Shown: positions 17,100-26,880, counted from the first letter of the stretch. The stretch is 64,000 bases of DNA from Aquibium oceanicum (GCF_001889605.1 NZ_CP018171.1:496001-560000); one strand, 5' to 3'. The notes: generated by a model not told the origin, from the sequence alone. Translations and numbers: made by a program.

Positions 17100-18470
17100 A
17101 TGCCCGTCGAACTGACCGCGACGAAAACTGCCGCCGCACGCCCCATCCACCTCGTCACCAGGGGAAAGATCGAGGAGGCAGGGTTCGCTCCGGCGACCGT
17201 GGAATGGGCGAAGGCGAACGGTTTCACCGGCCAGCCCGGGCGGGTGCTTCTGCTGCCCGGGGAAGGCGGCGCGGCCGGTGCCCTGCTTGGCATCCCCGTC
17301 GGCAGCGAGGGCCACGCACCGCTGATCACCGGCGCGCTGGGCAAGGAACTTCCCGAGGGCGACTGGTCCTTCGCGTCCGCTCCGGCGGATCCGGCGTTGG
17401 CCCTGCTCGGCGCCGTTCTGGGCGGCTACAGGTTTACCCGCTATTCCGGCAAGCCGGGCAACGCGGTCCGCATCGCCGTTCCCGAAGGCGTAGATGCCGG
17501 GCGTGTCCGCCGCATTGCCGACGGCGTCTTCCTGGCGCGCGACCTCGTCAACACGCCCACCGGCGATCTCGGCCCCGCGCAACTGGAAGACGCCGTGCGC
17601 GCGCTCGGCGCGGCCCACGACGCCGAGGTGAGTTCGATCGTCGGCGACGCGCTGCTTGCGGAAAATTTCCCCATGATCCATGCGGTCGGCCGCGCCTCCA
17701 CGGAAGCGCCGCGCCTCATCGATCTGCGCTGGGGCCGCGAGGACGCCCCCAAGGTGACGCTGGTCGGCAAGGGGGTCTGCTTCGACACCGGCGGTCTCGA
17801 CATCAAGCCCGCCAGCGGCATGCTGATCATGAAGAAGGACATGGGCGGCGCTGCCAACGTGCTCGGCCTCGCCTCGATGATCATGGCCGCACGCATGAAC
17901 GTAAGGCTGCGCGTGCTGATTCCCGCCGTCGAGAACGCCATCGCCGGCAATGCCTTCCGCCCGGGCGACGTGTTGAAGAGCCGCAAGGGGCCGACCGTGG
18001 AGATCGGCAACACCGATGCGGAAGGCCGGCTGGTGCTGGCCGACGCGCTGGCGCTCGGCGACGAGGAGGAGCCCGCGATCATGATCGACATGGCGACGCT
18101 CACGGGCGCTGCCCGCGTCGCCATCGGTCCCGACCTCGCGCCGTTCTACGCCAACGACGACGGTCTCGCAGCAGCCATCGAGGAGGCCGCCAGGCATTCG
18201 GCCGACCCCGTCTGGCGCATGCCGCTCTGGGCCGCCTACGACGAGAAGCTCTCATCGAAGATCGCGGACATGAACAACGTCACGACGGACGGCTTTGCCG
18301 GCTCCATCACCGCTGCGCTGTTCCTGCAGCGTTTCGTCGAAAAGGCGAAAGCCTGGGCGCATTTCGACATCTTCGCCTGGAATCCGGCGGCGCGCCCGCA
18401 CGGGCCGTCGGGCGGCGAGGCCCAGGCGATCCGGGCGCTGGAGACGCTGCTCGCCAAGCGATATTCCTGA
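17100..18470 (+). CDS. Leucyl aminopeptidase family protein (M17)
   Basis: 456 residues from the ATG at 17100 with GAGGA just upstream. It is a cytoplasmic metallo-aminopeptidase of peptidase family M17, which uses two divalent metal ions. Metal and catalytic motifs are intact: VGKGVCFDTGGLDIKP (catalytic Lys and metal Asp), MKKDMGGAANVLG, and NTDAEGRLVLADAL containing the second metal-binding Asp/Glu and the catalytic Arg. The N-terminal domain is shorter and more divergent than in PepA of E. coli, so the DNA-binding side role of PepA should not be assumed. The next gene is a murein peptidase on the same strand. Confidence 0.92.
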   Translation: MPVELTATKTAAARPIHLVTRGKIEEAGFAPATVEWAKANGFTGQPGRVLLLPGEGGAAGALLGIPVGSEGHAPLITGALGKELPEGDWSFASAPADPALALLGAVLGGYRFTRYSGKPGNAVRIAVPEGVDAGRVRRIADGVFLARDLVNTPTGDLGPAQLEDAVRALGAAHDAEVSSIVGDALLAENFPMIHAVGRASTEAPRLIDLRWGREDAPKVTLVGKGVCFDTGGLDIKPASGMLIMKKDMGGAANVLGLASMIMAARMNVRLRVLIPAVENAIAGNAFRPGDVLKSRKGPTVEIGNTDAEGRLVLADALALGDEEEPAIMIDMATLTGAARVAIGPDLAPFYANDDGLAAAIEEAARHSADPVWRMPLWAAYDEKLSSKIADMNNVTTDGFAGSITAALFLQRFVEKAKAWAHFDIFAWNPAARPHGPSGGEAQAIRALETLLAKRYS

Positions 18471-18556
18471 GCCCGTCGCGTCGGGGGCGGGAACCACGCG
18501 CCCCCTGTATCGCGCCCCTATGCGGTGATATCTTCGGCCCGCAACGGACACTTTCC

Positions 18557-19417
18557 ATGACGATCCTCGACAAGAGACTGCATGCATTTCGCGCCGATCT
18601 CGCCGACGAACGCCTCGCCGGCCGTGTCGAGGCGGAGCGATTCGTGTCGCCGACGCAAATGCAGGTCGCCCGTCCCGTCCTCGACATGCTCGCAGCGTCC
18701 GGGGCCGACGCGGGCGTGAACACGCAGCTGCTTCTCGGCGCACCGGTATCCGTCTTCGACACGCGCGACGGCTTCGCCTGGGTGCAGGCGGGGGACGACG
18801 GCTATGTCGGCTATGTCGACGCGACCGCGCTGTCGCAACCCGCCGATGCTCACACCCACGTCGTGTCCGCGCCGCGCACCTATCTCTATCGTGAACCGGA
18901 CATGAAGAAGCCGCGCGGTGACGCCCTGTCCATGGGCTCCCGGCTGACCGTCACCGGCCATGCGGAGACCCGGGGTACCCGCTATACCATACTGCCCGAT
19001 GGCCAGGCCGTGGTCGAATCCCACATCCGCCCTCTCGGCGAACACGCCTCCGACTGGGTGGCGGTAGCGGAATCGTTGGAGCACACGCCCTATCTCTGGG
19101 GTGGGATTTCCGGGTTCGGCATCGACTGTTCCGGCCTGATCCAGCTCACCATGCGCATGGCGGGCCGGGACGTGCTGCGCGATTCGGACATGCAGGCCGC
19201 CGCAATAGGTGACGCGATCGATCCCGGTACCGATCTTGAAGGGCTGCAACGCGGCGATCTGGTCTTCTGGAAAGGCCACGTCGCGATCATGACCGACGCG
19301 GAAAACATCATCCACGCCAACGGCCACTCCATGCTGGTGTCGCGCGAGCCTCTCGCCCGCGCCGTCGCCCGCATCGGCTACCTCTACGGCCAGCCGACCG
19401 GCTTTCGCCGCCCCTGA
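18557..19417 (+). CDS. NlpC/P60 family cell-wall hydrolase with SH3-like domains
   Basis: 286 residues. Residues about 55-165 look like two bacterial SH3 modules (LLLGAPVSVFDTRDGFAWVQ; TYLYREPDMKKPRGDALSMG). The C-terminal NlpC/P60 domain (about 170-280) has the catalytic Cys in SGFGIDCSGLIQL, the His in WKGHVAIMTD and a further polar residue in IIHANGHS. Such enzymes cut D-glutamyl-meso-diaminopimelate bonds in peptidoglycan peptides. No signal peptide is visible, so it may act on recycled muropeptides in the cytoplasm. It follows the M17 aminopeptidase by 86 bases, and the pair could degrade murein peptides in sequence. Confidence 0.9.
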   Translation: MTILDKRLHAFRADLADERLAGRVEAERFVSPTQMQVARPVLDMLAASGADAGVNTQLLLGAPVSVFDTRDGFAWVQAGDDGYVGYVDATALSQPADAHTHVVSAPRTYLYREPDMKKPRGDALSMGSRLTVTGHAETRGTRYTILPDGQAVVESHIRPLGEHASDWVAVAESLEHTPYLWGGISGFGIDCSGLIQLTMRMAGRDVLRDSDMQAAAIGDAIDPGTDLEGLQRGDLVFWKGHVAIMTDAENIIHANGHSMLVSREPLARAVARIGYLYGQPTGFRRP

Positions 19418-19427
19418 ACGTGAAGCG

Positions 19428-20378
19428 TCAGTAGCCGGCTTCCCGATCCACCAGGCTATGCAGCGCCTCGCCGCGGTCGCACGCGTCCATCTGGTCCAGC
19501 ATGGGTCCTGTCAAATGGGCGGGGTCGGACGTCGCGGCGGCGTGCGGGGTGACGAAAACCTTCTCGTGCGTCCAGACCGGGCTGTCCAGCGGAAGCGGCT
19601 CGGTCTCGAAGACGTCGAGGCTCGCTTCCCTGAGCACGCCTTCGTCGAGCGCGCGCACGATGTCGGCGTCCTTCTGCAATCTGCCGCGCCCCGCATTGAT
19701 CAGCACCGCGCCGCCGATGGCGTTGTCGCGGCGCAGTTTTGCGAGCAGATCGAAGTCGATGATGCCCGTCGTCGCCGGTGTCAGCGGCAGCAGGACGACG
19801 AGGATGTCCGTCGCCGCGAGGAAGGCATCCAGTCCCTCCGTTCCGCCGAAGGTCTCGACCCCGTCCATGGTCGTCCCCGTGCGGCTCCAGCCCTTCACGG
19901 AATAGCCGAGCGCCAGCAGCGCGGCGGCCGCGGCCCGCCCGAGATTGCCGAAGCCCATTATGCCGACCGACACCGTGCCAGCCGGCGCTTGCGGCGGCTC
20001 GTGCCAGACCTTGCGCTTCTTCTGGTCGCGGTAAAGCCGCCCCTGCCGGTGATGGTCGAGCACCCGCCAGCAGACATACTCCGTCATGTACTGGGTCAGG
20101 TGGTCGGCAACCACCCGCACGATCGGCACATCCGGCAGGCCGGGATCGGCGAAGAGATGATCGACGCCGGCGCCGATCGAGAACACCGCCTTCAGGTTCG
20201 GCAATCGGGCAAGCACGTTCGGCTTCTGCTTCCACACCACCGCATATTCGATCGAAGGATCGGCTTCCCCTTCCGGTTCCAAGGTGACCGGGCGGCGGGC
20301 CGAAAGCAGTTCGTGCCAGCGTTGCGGGTTGAAGCCCGTGACGGACAACAGGATGCGGCCTTTGTTCGGGTCGGACAT
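19428..20378 (-). CDS. ghrA: Glyoxylate/hydroxypyruvate reductase A-like dehydrogenase
   Basis: 316 residues, D-isomer-specific 2-hydroxyacid dehydrogenase that reduces glyoxylate or hydroxypyruvate with NAD(P)H. The Rossmann motif is GIMGFGNLGRAAAAALLALG, with WSRTG after beta-2 (an Arg that favours NADPH). The catalytic set is present: Arg in LINAGRGRLQ, Glu in DVFETEPLP and His in VTPHAAA. The short N-terminal domain and the DHLTQYMTEYVCWRVLDH segment fit the GhrA branch. Exact substrate preference cannot be read from sequence. Its stop is 10 bases from that of the convergent NlpC/P60 gene. Confidence 0.88.
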   Translation of the reverse strand: MSDPNKGRILLSVTGFNPQRWHELLSARRPVTLEPEGEADPSIEYAVVWKQKPNVLARLPNLKAVFSIGAGVDHLFADPGLPDVPIVRVVADHLTQYMTEYVCWRVLDHHRQGRLYRDQKKRKVWHEPPQAPAGTVSVGIMGFGNLGRAAAAALLALGYSVKGWSRTGTTMDGVETFGGTEGLDAFLAATDILVVLLPLTPATTGIIDFDLLAKLRRDNAIGGAVLINAGRGRLQKDADIVRALDEGVLREASLDVFETEPLPLDSPVWTHEKVFVTPHAAATSDPAHLTGPMLDQMDACDRGEALHSLVDREAGY

Positions 20379-20403
20379 GTGCAGTCTCGCAGGTTCGGAA
20401 GAG

Positions 20404-22026
20404 TTACTCGCTGACCACGCCTGCGGGCGCGGTGGCGATGTCGAAGGCGGCGGCGATCAGCGCCTTGGTATAGTCCGTCCTTGGATTGCGGAAGATCTGT
20501 TCCGATGGGCCAGCCTCCACGATCTTCCCATTGCGCATGACGATCACCTCGTTGGCCAGCGCGCGCACCACCTTCAGATCGTGGCTGATGAAGAGGTAGG
20601 CGAGGTCGTGCCGCTTCTGCAGGTCGCGCAACAGATCGACCACCTGCGCCTGGACGCTCATGTCGAGAGCCGAGGTCGGCTCGTCCAGCATGACGAATTT
20701 CGGCTTCAGCACCATGGCCCGCGCGATCGCGATGCGCTGGCGCTGTCCCCCGGAGAATTCGTGCGGGTAGCGGAACCGGGTCGCCGGATCGAGCCCGACC
20801 TCCTTCAGGACATCGACCACCAGCGCGTCGCGCTCATCCGCCGAGAGGCCTGGCTCGTGGATGCGCAAGCCTTCCTCGATGATCTCGGAAACCGACATGC
20901 GCGGGCTCAGCGAGCCGAAGGGATCCTGGAAGACGATCTGCAACTCGCTCCTGAGCGGCCGCATGTGATTGAAGGACAGTGTGTCGATCTCGCGGCCGGC
21001 GAATTCGATGCGTCCCTTGGACGAGATCATGCGGCAGAGCGCGAGGCCCAGCGTGGTCTTGCCCGAGCCGGATTCGCCCACGACGCCCACGGTCTGGCCT
21101 GCCCGCATGGTGATGTCGATCCCGTCCACCGCCTTCACGTGATCGACCGTGCGGCGCAGAAAGCCTTCCTTGATCGGGAACCAGACCTTGATCTCCTTCC
21201 CCGTCATCACCTCGCGCGCGGTCCGGTCGGTGGCTGGCGGTTCGCCCTTCGGCTCGGCGGCGAGCAGGTGGCGGGTGTAGTCGTGCTGCGGGTTTTCGAA
21301 GATCTCCTTCGTCGGTCCGCTCTCGACGATCTTGCCCTTCGTCATCACGCAGACGCGGTCGGCGATGCGCCGCACGATGCCGAGATCGTGGGTGATGAAC
21401 AGCATCGACATGCCGTTCTTCTCCTTGAGCCCGTCGAGCAGTTCGAGGATCTGCGCCTGCACGGTCACGTCCAGCGCCGTCGTCGGTTCGTCGGCGATCA
21501 GGAGTTTCGGCTCATTGGCCAGCGACATGGCGATCATGACGCGCTGCCGTTGGCCCCCCGACAACTGGTGCGGATAGGCGCCGAGCCGCTTCTCGGGTTC
21601 GCGGATGCCGACCTCGTTGAGGAGTTCGATTGCCCGGTCGCGTGCCTGCTTGTCGCTCATGCCCTGGTGCAGCTTCAGCACCTCGCCGATCTGCCGCTCG
21701 ATCGAGTGGAGCGGATTGAGCGAGGTCATCGGCTCCTGGAAGATCATGGTGATGTCCTTGCCGCGAACCCGCCGCAGCTCGGTGTCGTCCTTGGCGAGCA
21801 GATCCTCGCCCTCGAATAAAACCGAGCCGGACGGATGGCTGGCGGCCGGATAGGGCAAGAGCTTCAAAACCGACAGTGCCGAGACGGACTTGCCGGACCC
21901 CGACTCGCCGACCAGCGCCACGGTCTCGCCCCTTCCGATGTCGAAGGACACACGGTCGACCGCGAGCTGTTCCCGCCCGCCCTGCGCGAAGGCGACGGAA
22001 AGATCCCGTACGGAAAGGAGAGGCAT
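20404..22026 (-). CDS. yejF: ABC transporter ATP-binding protein YejF (two ATPase domains)
   Basis: 540 residues from the ATG at 22026. Two complete ABC ATPase domains are fused: the first with Walker A GESGSGKSVSALS and signature LSGGQRQRVMIAMSLA, the second with Walker A GESGSGKTTLGLAL and signature FSGGQRQRIAIARAMVL. Both Walker B motifs (LLIADEPTTALD and FVMLDEPTSALD) are intact. It energises the YejABEF peptide/microcin C-type importer at the inner membrane. The gene is separated from yejE by a vapBC pair, so transcription from the yej promoter must cross that insertion unless a new promoter exists. Confidence 0.93.
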   Translation of the reverse strand: MPLLSVRDLSVAFAQGGREQLAVDRVSFDIGRGETVALVGESGSGKSVSALSVLKLLPYPAASHPSGSVLFEGEDLLAKDDTELRRVRGKDITMIFQEPMTSLNPLHSIERQIGEVLKLHQGMSDKQARDRAIELLNEVGIREPEKRLGAYPHQLSGGQRQRVMIAMSLANEPKLLIADEPTTALDVTVQAQILELLDGLKEKNGMSMLFITHDLGIVRRIADRVCVMTKGKIVESGPTKEIFENPQHDYTRHLLAAEPKGEPPATDRTAREVMTGKEIKVWFPIKEGFLRRTVDHVKAVDGIDITMRAGQTVGVVGESGSGKTTLGLALCRMISSKGRIEFAGREIDTLSFNHMRPLRSELQIVFQDPFGSLSPRMSVSEIIEEGLRIHEPGLSADERDALVVDVLKEVGLDPATRFRYPHEFSGGQRQRIAIARAMVLKPKFVMLDEPTSALDMSVQAQVVDLLRDLQKRHDLAYLFISHDLKVVRALANEVIVMRNGKIVEAGPSEQIFRNPRTDYTKALIAAAFDIATAPAGVVSE

Positions 22027-22034
22027 GCCTATGG

Positions 22035-22424
22035 TCAAAGTGCCGCCTCGACGTCGGTCAGCGTGAAGTCGCCACCCTTGTAAAGCAGCGGCTCGCTGCG
22101 AGTCTTGGCCAGCGCGTAGGCGAAACAGTCTCCGAGGTTCAGTTTCGCAGGGTGGTTGCCCTTGCCGAAGCGCTGGTAGGCTTCGCGGGCGAGGTGGGCT
22201 TGTTCCTCTCCCAATGTCGCAATTATCAGGCCTAAAGTGTTCATGAGTGGATCGAGATTTTCGGAAAGTTCGGGCATGGTTCCGCGATCGATGCGCAGAC
22301 AGACCTCCAGATAGTTCACAGGCGAGATTGTCGGCTGCTCCGCCTTTGAAATGGCGGCGCGGAATGCCATGCGCTCGGGCTCACCAAAAAGAATGGCTAG
22401 AACAGCCGACGCGTCCACGATCAC
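22035..22424 (-). CDS. vapC: VapC-type PIN-domain ribonuclease toxin
   Basis: 129 residues. I start at the GTG at 22424, which overlaps the vapB stop (GTGA) and gives the usual N-terminus VIVDASAVLAIL. The PIN acidic residues are visible: Asp in VIVDASA, Glu in NYLEVCLR, Asp in LGDCFAYALA and Asp in GGDFTLTDVE. VapC toxins cut tRNA or other RNA and are held inactive by VapB. The stop lies only 8 bases before yejF, so toxin, antitoxin and transporter ATPase are probably co-transcribed. Confidence 0.88.
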   Translation of the reverse strand: MIVDASAVLAILFGEPERMAFRAAISKAEQPTISPVNYLEVCLRIDRGTMPELSENLDPLMNTLGLIIATLGEEQAHLAREAYQRFGKGNHPAKLNLGDCFAYALAKTRSEPLLYKGGDFTLTDVEAAL

Positions 22425-22669
22425 TTGGGCAGTCCCCACTCGTCATAAAGGTCGGAATGGTCGCTGGTGACGCCCGGGGGAGGCGGCGGAAGCCGCGCGA
22501 GAATCTCATCCACCTGTCTGATTTTCTCGGTGACTTCGCGCGAGCGATGAAGTCTCGCCAGCTTCTCCTCTATCGCGTTCTGGATAGCCGAGGTGACTTC
22601 TTCGCCCGTCTCCTCCGCCAGTTGCCTAGCCAGCCGTTCCACCCGTTCGCTCTCGATGTTCATGCCCAT
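22421..22669 (-). CDS. vapB: VapB-type antitoxin
   Basis: 82 residues from the ATG at 22669, which has GGAG six bases upstream; an ATG four codons earlier and another two codons later are also possible. The product (MGMNIESERVERLARQLAEE) has the N-terminal DNA-binding and dimerisation strand-helix pattern of the Rv0623/PSK-type antitoxins, and a C-terminal tail rich in Pro, Asp and Trp (DLYDEWGLPK) that would wrap the toxin. It should neutralise VapC and repress its own promoter. Confidence 0.85.
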   Translation of the reverse strand: MGMNIESERVERLARQLAEETGEEVTSAIQNAIEEKLARLHRSREVTEKIRQVDEILARLPPPPPGVTSDHSDLYDEWGLPK

Positions 22670-22718
22670 AACGCTCTCCATGATTGAAGATCGCTCGACT
22701 TATACCATCCCCATCCGC

Positions 22719-23870
22719 TCACCTGAACGTCTTCCGCGGGTCGAACGCGTCGCGCGTGGCCTCGCCGATGAAGATCAGCAGCGACAGCATCAGCGAGATC
22801 ACGATGAAGCCCGAGAGGCCGAGCCACGGTGCGTTGAGGTTCTGCTGCCCCTGCTTGAGGAGTTCGCCGAGCGAGGGTGATCCCGGCGGCAGGCCGAAGC
22901 CGAGGAAGTCCAGCGAAGTCAGCGTGGTGATCGAGCCGTTCAGGATGAAGGGCAGGAAGGTCAGCGTGGCCACCATGGCGTTGGGCAGGAGATGCCGGAA
23001 CATGATCGTCCGGTTCCCGACGCCCAGCGCCCGCGCGGCGTTCACGTATTCGAAGTTGCGAGCGCGCAGGAATTCCGCCCGCACGACGCCGACGAAGCCT
23101 ACCCAGGAAAACAGCAGCATGATGCCGAGCAGGATGAAGAAGCCCGGCGGCAGCACCGCAGCGATGATCAGCAGCAGGTAGAGCACCGGGATCGACGACC
23201 AGATCTCGATGAAACGCTGGAACAGCAGGTCGGTCCAGCCGCCGAAATAGCCTTGCACCGCGCCCGCCGACACGCCGATGACGGCCGAGGCCAGCGTCAG
23301 CGCCAGCCCGAACAGGATCGATATGCGGAAACCGTAGATGACTCGGGCCAGCACGTCGCGCGTCTGGTCGTCGGTGCCGAGCCAGTTCCAGTTGCCGAGC
23401 GTGCAGCTCGGGTCGTCGGCTCCCATCGGATAGCGCTGGCAGCGCGTCTCGCGGTCGTAGAACCAGGAAGGCTTGGCCGGTGCCGCCTCCGGGATCTCGT
23501 TGTTGACGGTGCGGTAGGAATAGCGGATCGGCGGCCAGATCAGCCAGCCGTTTGCCTCGATCTCCTCGTAGATCACCGGGTCGCGGTAGTCGGTGATCGC
23601 GAGGAACCCGCCGAACTTCTCCTCCGGATAGTCGACCAGCACGGGAAACAGGATCTCGCCATTGTAGGAGGCGATGATCGGCTTGTCGTTGGCGATGAAC
23701 TCGGCAAACAGCGACAGCACGAACAACACCAGGAAGATCCAGAGCGACCAGTAACCGCGCCGGTTGGCCTTGAAGTTCTCCCAGCGGCGCTTGTTGAGCG
23801 GCGACAGCCAAGGACGCTCGGCGCGCTCGCGAACCTTCTCCACCTCGCCTTTTGTAATCGCCTCCGACAT
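22719..23870 (-). CDS. yejE: ABC transporter permease YejE
   Basis: 383 residues. An N-terminal cytoplasmic segment rich in charged residues (KRRWENFKANRRGYWSLW) leads to the first helix, followed by a long periplasmic insertion with two cysteines (TRCQRYP, SCTLGNWNWLGTDDQTRDV) and five more helices. The EAA loop that docks on YejF is at NAARALGVGNRTIMFRHLLP. This is the large YejE variety, not the shorter DppC. Its start is one base after the yejB stop. Confidence 0.93.
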   Translation of the reverse strand: MSEAITKGEVEKVRERAERPWLSPLNKRRWENFKANRRGYWSLWIFLVLFVLSLFAEFIANDKPIIASYNGEILFPVLVDYPEEKFGGFLAITDYRDPVIYEEIEANGWLIWPPIRYSYRTVNNEIPEAAPAKPSWFYDRETRCQRYPMGADDPSCTLGNWNWLGTDDQTRDVLARVIYGFRISILFGLALTLASAVIGVSAGAVQGYFGGWTDLLFQRFIEIWSSIPVLYLLLIIAAVLPPGFFILLGIMLLFSWVGFVGVVRAEFLRARNFEYVNAARALGVGNRTIMFRHLLPNAMVATLTFLPFILNGSITTLTSLDFLGFGLPPGSPSLGELLKQGQQNLNAPWLGLSGFIVISLMLSLLIFIGEATRDAFDPRKTFR

Positions 23871-23871
23871 C

Positions 23872-24972
23872 TCAGACCTCGCGCCGCTCGAAGTCGATGC
23901 GCGGATCGATCCAGGTGTAGGTCAGATCCGAGATCAGGCTGACGAGCAGGCCGATCAGCGAGAAGATGTAGAGGTTGGCGAAGACCACGGGATAGTCCCG
24001 GTCGAGCACTGAGCGGTAGCCGAGCAGGCCGAGCCCGTCGAGCGAGAAGATGTTCTCGATCAGAAGCGAGCCGGTGAAGAAGGCCGAGATGAAGGCGCCG
24101 GGGAAGCCGGCGATGATGATCAGCATCGCGTTGCGGAACACGTGCCGGTAGAGCACCTGCCGCTCCGACAGTCCCTTGGCGCGCGCCGTGATCACGTATT
24201 GCTTGCGGATCTCCTCCAGGAAGGAGTTCTTGGTCAGGAGCGTGGTCGTGGCGAAGGCCGACAGCACCATCGCCGTCAGCGGCAACGTCAGGTGCCAGAA
24301 GTAGTCGAGGATCTTGCCGCCGAGCGACAGCTCGTCCCAGTTCTCCGAGGTCAGCCCGCGCAGCGGGAAGAAGTCCCAGAACGACCCGCCGGCGAAGAGC
24401 ACCATCAGGAGGATGGCGAACAGGAACCCCGGAATGGCGTAGGCGACGATGACGACGCCGCTGGTCCACACGTCGAAGGTCGAGCCGTCCTTCACCGCTT
24501 TGCGGATGCCGAGCGGAATGGAGATCGCGTAGGAGATCAGCGTCAGCCACAGCCCGAGCGAGATCGACACCGGCATCTTCTCGATGATGAGGTCGAGGAC
24601 CGAGATGTCGCGGAAGAAGCTCTCGCCGAAGTCGAAGCGGGCATAGTCCCACAGCATGTTGAAGAAACGCTCGAGCGGCGGCTTGTCGAAGCCGAACTGC
24701 ACCTCGAGCTGGCGGATGAATTCCGGGTCGAGCCCCTGCGCGCCGCGATACTGGCTGGTCGCGTCGCCGCCCGCATCGAAGCTCTGGCCGCCCGTGTCCC
24801 CGCCGCCGCCCGAAATGCGGTCGGTGGCGTCGCCACCCTGTCCGGTGACGCGGGCGATCACCTGCTCGACAGGGCCGCCCGGCGCGAACTGTATGACGGT
24901 GAACGAGATCGCCATGATCCCGAACAGGGTCGGGATCATCAAGAGCAGGCGTCGAAGGATGTAGGCGCCCAT
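23872..24972 (-). CDS. yejB: ABC transporter permease YejB
   Basis: 366 residues with the DppB/OppB-like fold: N-terminal helix [20 protein letters not shown], then a YejB-specific soluble insertion rich in Gly and Asp ([20 protein letters not shown]), five further helices and the EAA loop [20 protein letters not shown]. It forms the transmembrane channel with YejE. It lies downstream of two binding-protein genes in the same orientation, 39 bases after the nearer one. Confidence 0.93.
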   Translation of the reverse strand: MGAYILRRLLLMIPTLFGIMAISFTVIQFAPGGPVEQVIARVTGQGGDATDRISGGGGDTGGQSFDAGGDATSQYRGAQGLDPEFIRQLEVQFGFDKPPLERFFNMLWDYARFDFGESFFRDISVLDLIIEKMPVSISLGLWLTLISYAISIPLGIRKAVKDGSTFDVWTSGVVIVAYAIPGFLFAILLMVLFAGGSFWDFFPLRGLTSENWDELSLGGKILDYFWHLTLPLTAMVLSAFATTTLLTKNSFLEEIRKQYVITARAKGLSERQVLYRHVFRNAMLIIIAGFPGAFISAFFTGSLLIENIFSLDGLGLLGYRSVLDRDYPVVFANLYIFSLIGLLVSLISDLTYTWIDPRIDFERREV

Positions 24973-25011
24973 CAGCCGCGGCCTCCCCGTCGCGTCGTCC
25001 CCATGCTGCCC

Positions 25012-26880
25012 CTATGCCTTGCCAATGGCCCTCGCCTTGTCCTCGTCGATCCACCAGAGCGCCTCGACGGGGAACCCGTAGTCGGGCTTCGGCTCCCTGA
25101 AGCCGAACATGTCCCAGAAGGCGGCTCGGTGATTCGCCGCGTACCAGTTTGGAATCCAGTCGCGCCGCGCGCGCAAGACCCGGTCGAGCACGCGCATCGC
25201 GACGGTGAAGGATTCGCGGTCCCCGGTGCGCTCGATGATGGCGATCAGTTCGTCGACGGCCGGATCGGACGTGCCGGGCAGGTTGCGCGAGCCGGGCAGG
25301 TTCGCCGTGCGCGAATGGAAGTAGTTGGACAGTTCGTCGCCCGTCGGCGTGGCGGAGAAGGACGACGCCATCGAGATCATATCGTAGTCGAAGTCGAGCT
25401 GGCGCGCCTGGAACTGGGTGGCGTCCACCAGCCGGATCGTGGCGTCGATGCCGATCGCCCGCATGTTCTCCACGAAGGGCGAGGCGATGCGCACGAAGAC
25501 CTCGTCGCGCACCAGGATCTCCAGCGCCAGCGTCTCGCCGTCCGCGTTGCGCAGGAAGTCGCCCTCGCGCTTCCATCCCGCCTCGCCGGCAAGCTTCGCC
25601 GCCTGCCGCAGCAGCGAGCGGTCGCGGCCCGTGCCGTCCGAGACCGGCTGGGTCACCGGCTCGCCGAACGCCTCCTCCGGTATGCGCCCGCGAAAGCGCT
25701 CCAGGAGCGCTAGCTCCGCCTCGCCAGGCACGCCTTCGGCCTTGTAGGGCGACTGTTCGAAGCAGGACTGCGAGCGCTCGTAGGACCCGTAGAAGAGGTT
25801 GCGGCGCGTCCATTCGAAATCGAAGCAGAGCCCGACGGCCTCGCGCACGCGCGGATCGGCGAAGCGCGCCCGCCGCTGGTTGAGCGCCCAGGCCTGCATC
25901 GACGGCCTGAGTTCGCTCGGGAAGTCGCGCTTGACCACCTTGCCTTCGACGAGCGCCGGAAAGTCGTATCCCGTCGCCCAGACGCGCGAGGTGAATTCCT
26001 GGCGGTAGAGGATGTTGCCCTTCTTGAAGGCCTCGAACGCCGCCTGCCGGTCACGGTAGAACTCGATCCGGATGCGGTCGAAATGGTAGAGCCCGCGGTT
26101 CACGGGCAGTTCGCGGCCCCAGTAGTCCTCGACGCGCTCGTACTCGATGGTCTGGCCGGGCCGGGCGAGCCCGACCTTGTACGGGCCGGAGCCGAGCGGC
26201 GCGAGGATCTGCGAGCCGTCGAAGGGATGCGTCTCGAACCAGGTCTTCGACACGATCGGATAGGAGGCGACGCTGAGCACGGTGCGATCCGACTGATTGC
26301 CGGAGAAGACGAGACGCAGGGTAGCGTCGTCCACCGCGACCGCCTCCTTCATCTCGAACAGCGGCAGTTGCAGGCTCGGATGCCCCTTCTCCTTGAAGAT
26401 GTTGAAGCTGAAGGCGGCGTCCTGCGCCGTCACCTGCGAGCCGTCGTGGAACCGTGCTTCGGGCCGCATCCTGAACTCGAAGGTGTTGCGGTCCTCCGAA
26501 AGCGTCACGCTCTCGGCCAGCAGTCCGTAGATCGCGTCCGGTTCGTCGATCGCGCGCGTCATCAGGCTGTCGAAGCACATCTCCATGCGTGGCGGCGCGT
26601 CGCCGCGGGGCACGAATGTGTTGAGCGTGTTGAAGGTCAGGACGTTCTGGTTGAAGGCCCAGTTCGGCGGCGAGAAATTGAAGGTGCCACCCTTCGGCGC
26701 CTCCGGGTTGGCATAGTCGAAATGATCGAAACCCGGCTGGTACTTCAGCGCCCCGAAGGCCGAGAGCCCGTGCAGCGGTTTTCCCGTCGGGACGTCGGCG
26801 AAACCCCGGCGTCCGAAGAGCGGCGACAGCATCGCTGCGCCGGAAAGGGCCAGGAATTCGCGGCGCGCCAATCCGTTCAT
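25012..26880 (-). CDS. Periplasmic peptide-binding protein of the Yej system (SBP family 5), copy 2
   Basis: 622 residues from the ATG at 26880. The N-terminus MNGLARREFLALSGAAML is a twin-arginine-like leader (ARREFLAL, a single RR with F-L-A-L), so export may go through Tat rather than Sec. The mature protein is a family 5 solute-binding protein: GLSAFGALKYQPGFDHFDYA, PKGGTFNFSPPNWAFNQN, and the conserved RPEARFHDGSQVTAQDAAFS. It delivers peptides or peptide-like antibiotics to YejBEF. A second, related binding protein is encoded 17 bases upstream; the two may broaden substrate range. Confidence 0.9.
   Translation of the reverse strand: MNGLARREFLALSGAAMLSPLFGRRGFADVPTGKPLHGLSAFGALKYQPGFDHFDYANPEAPKGGTFNFSPPNWAFNQNVLTFNTLNTFVPRGDAPPRMEMCFDSLMTRAIDEPDAIYGLLAESVTLSEDRNTFEFRMRPEARFHDGSQVTAQDAAFSFNIFKEKGHPSLQLPLFEMKEAVAVDDATLRLVFSGNQSDRTVLSVASYPIVSKTWFETHPFDGSQILAPLGSGPYKVGLARPGQTIEYERVEDYWGRELPVNRGLYHFDRIRIEFYRDRQAAFEAFKKGNILYRQEFTSRVWATGYDFPALVEGKVVKRDFPSELRPSMQAWALNQRRARFADPRVREAVGLCFDFEWTRRNLFYGSYERSQSCFEQSPYKAEGVPGEAELALLERFRGRIPEEAFGEPVTQPVSDGTGRDRSLLRQAAKLAGEAGWKREGDFLRNADGETLALEILVRDEVFVRIASPFVENMRAIGIDATIRLVDATQFQARQLDFDYDMISMASSFSATPTGDELSNYFHSRTANLPGSRNLPGTSDPAVDELIAIIERTGDRESFTVAMRVLDRVLRARRDWIPNWYAANHRAAFWDMFGFREPKPDYGFPVEALWWIDEDKARAIGKA

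Noticed and set aside
16983-18197. In-frame upstream extension of tadD to a 675-codon protein
   Set aside because: The extension is antisense to the aminopeptidase gene. The lipoprotein signal with LTGC marks the ATG at 16982 as the true start.
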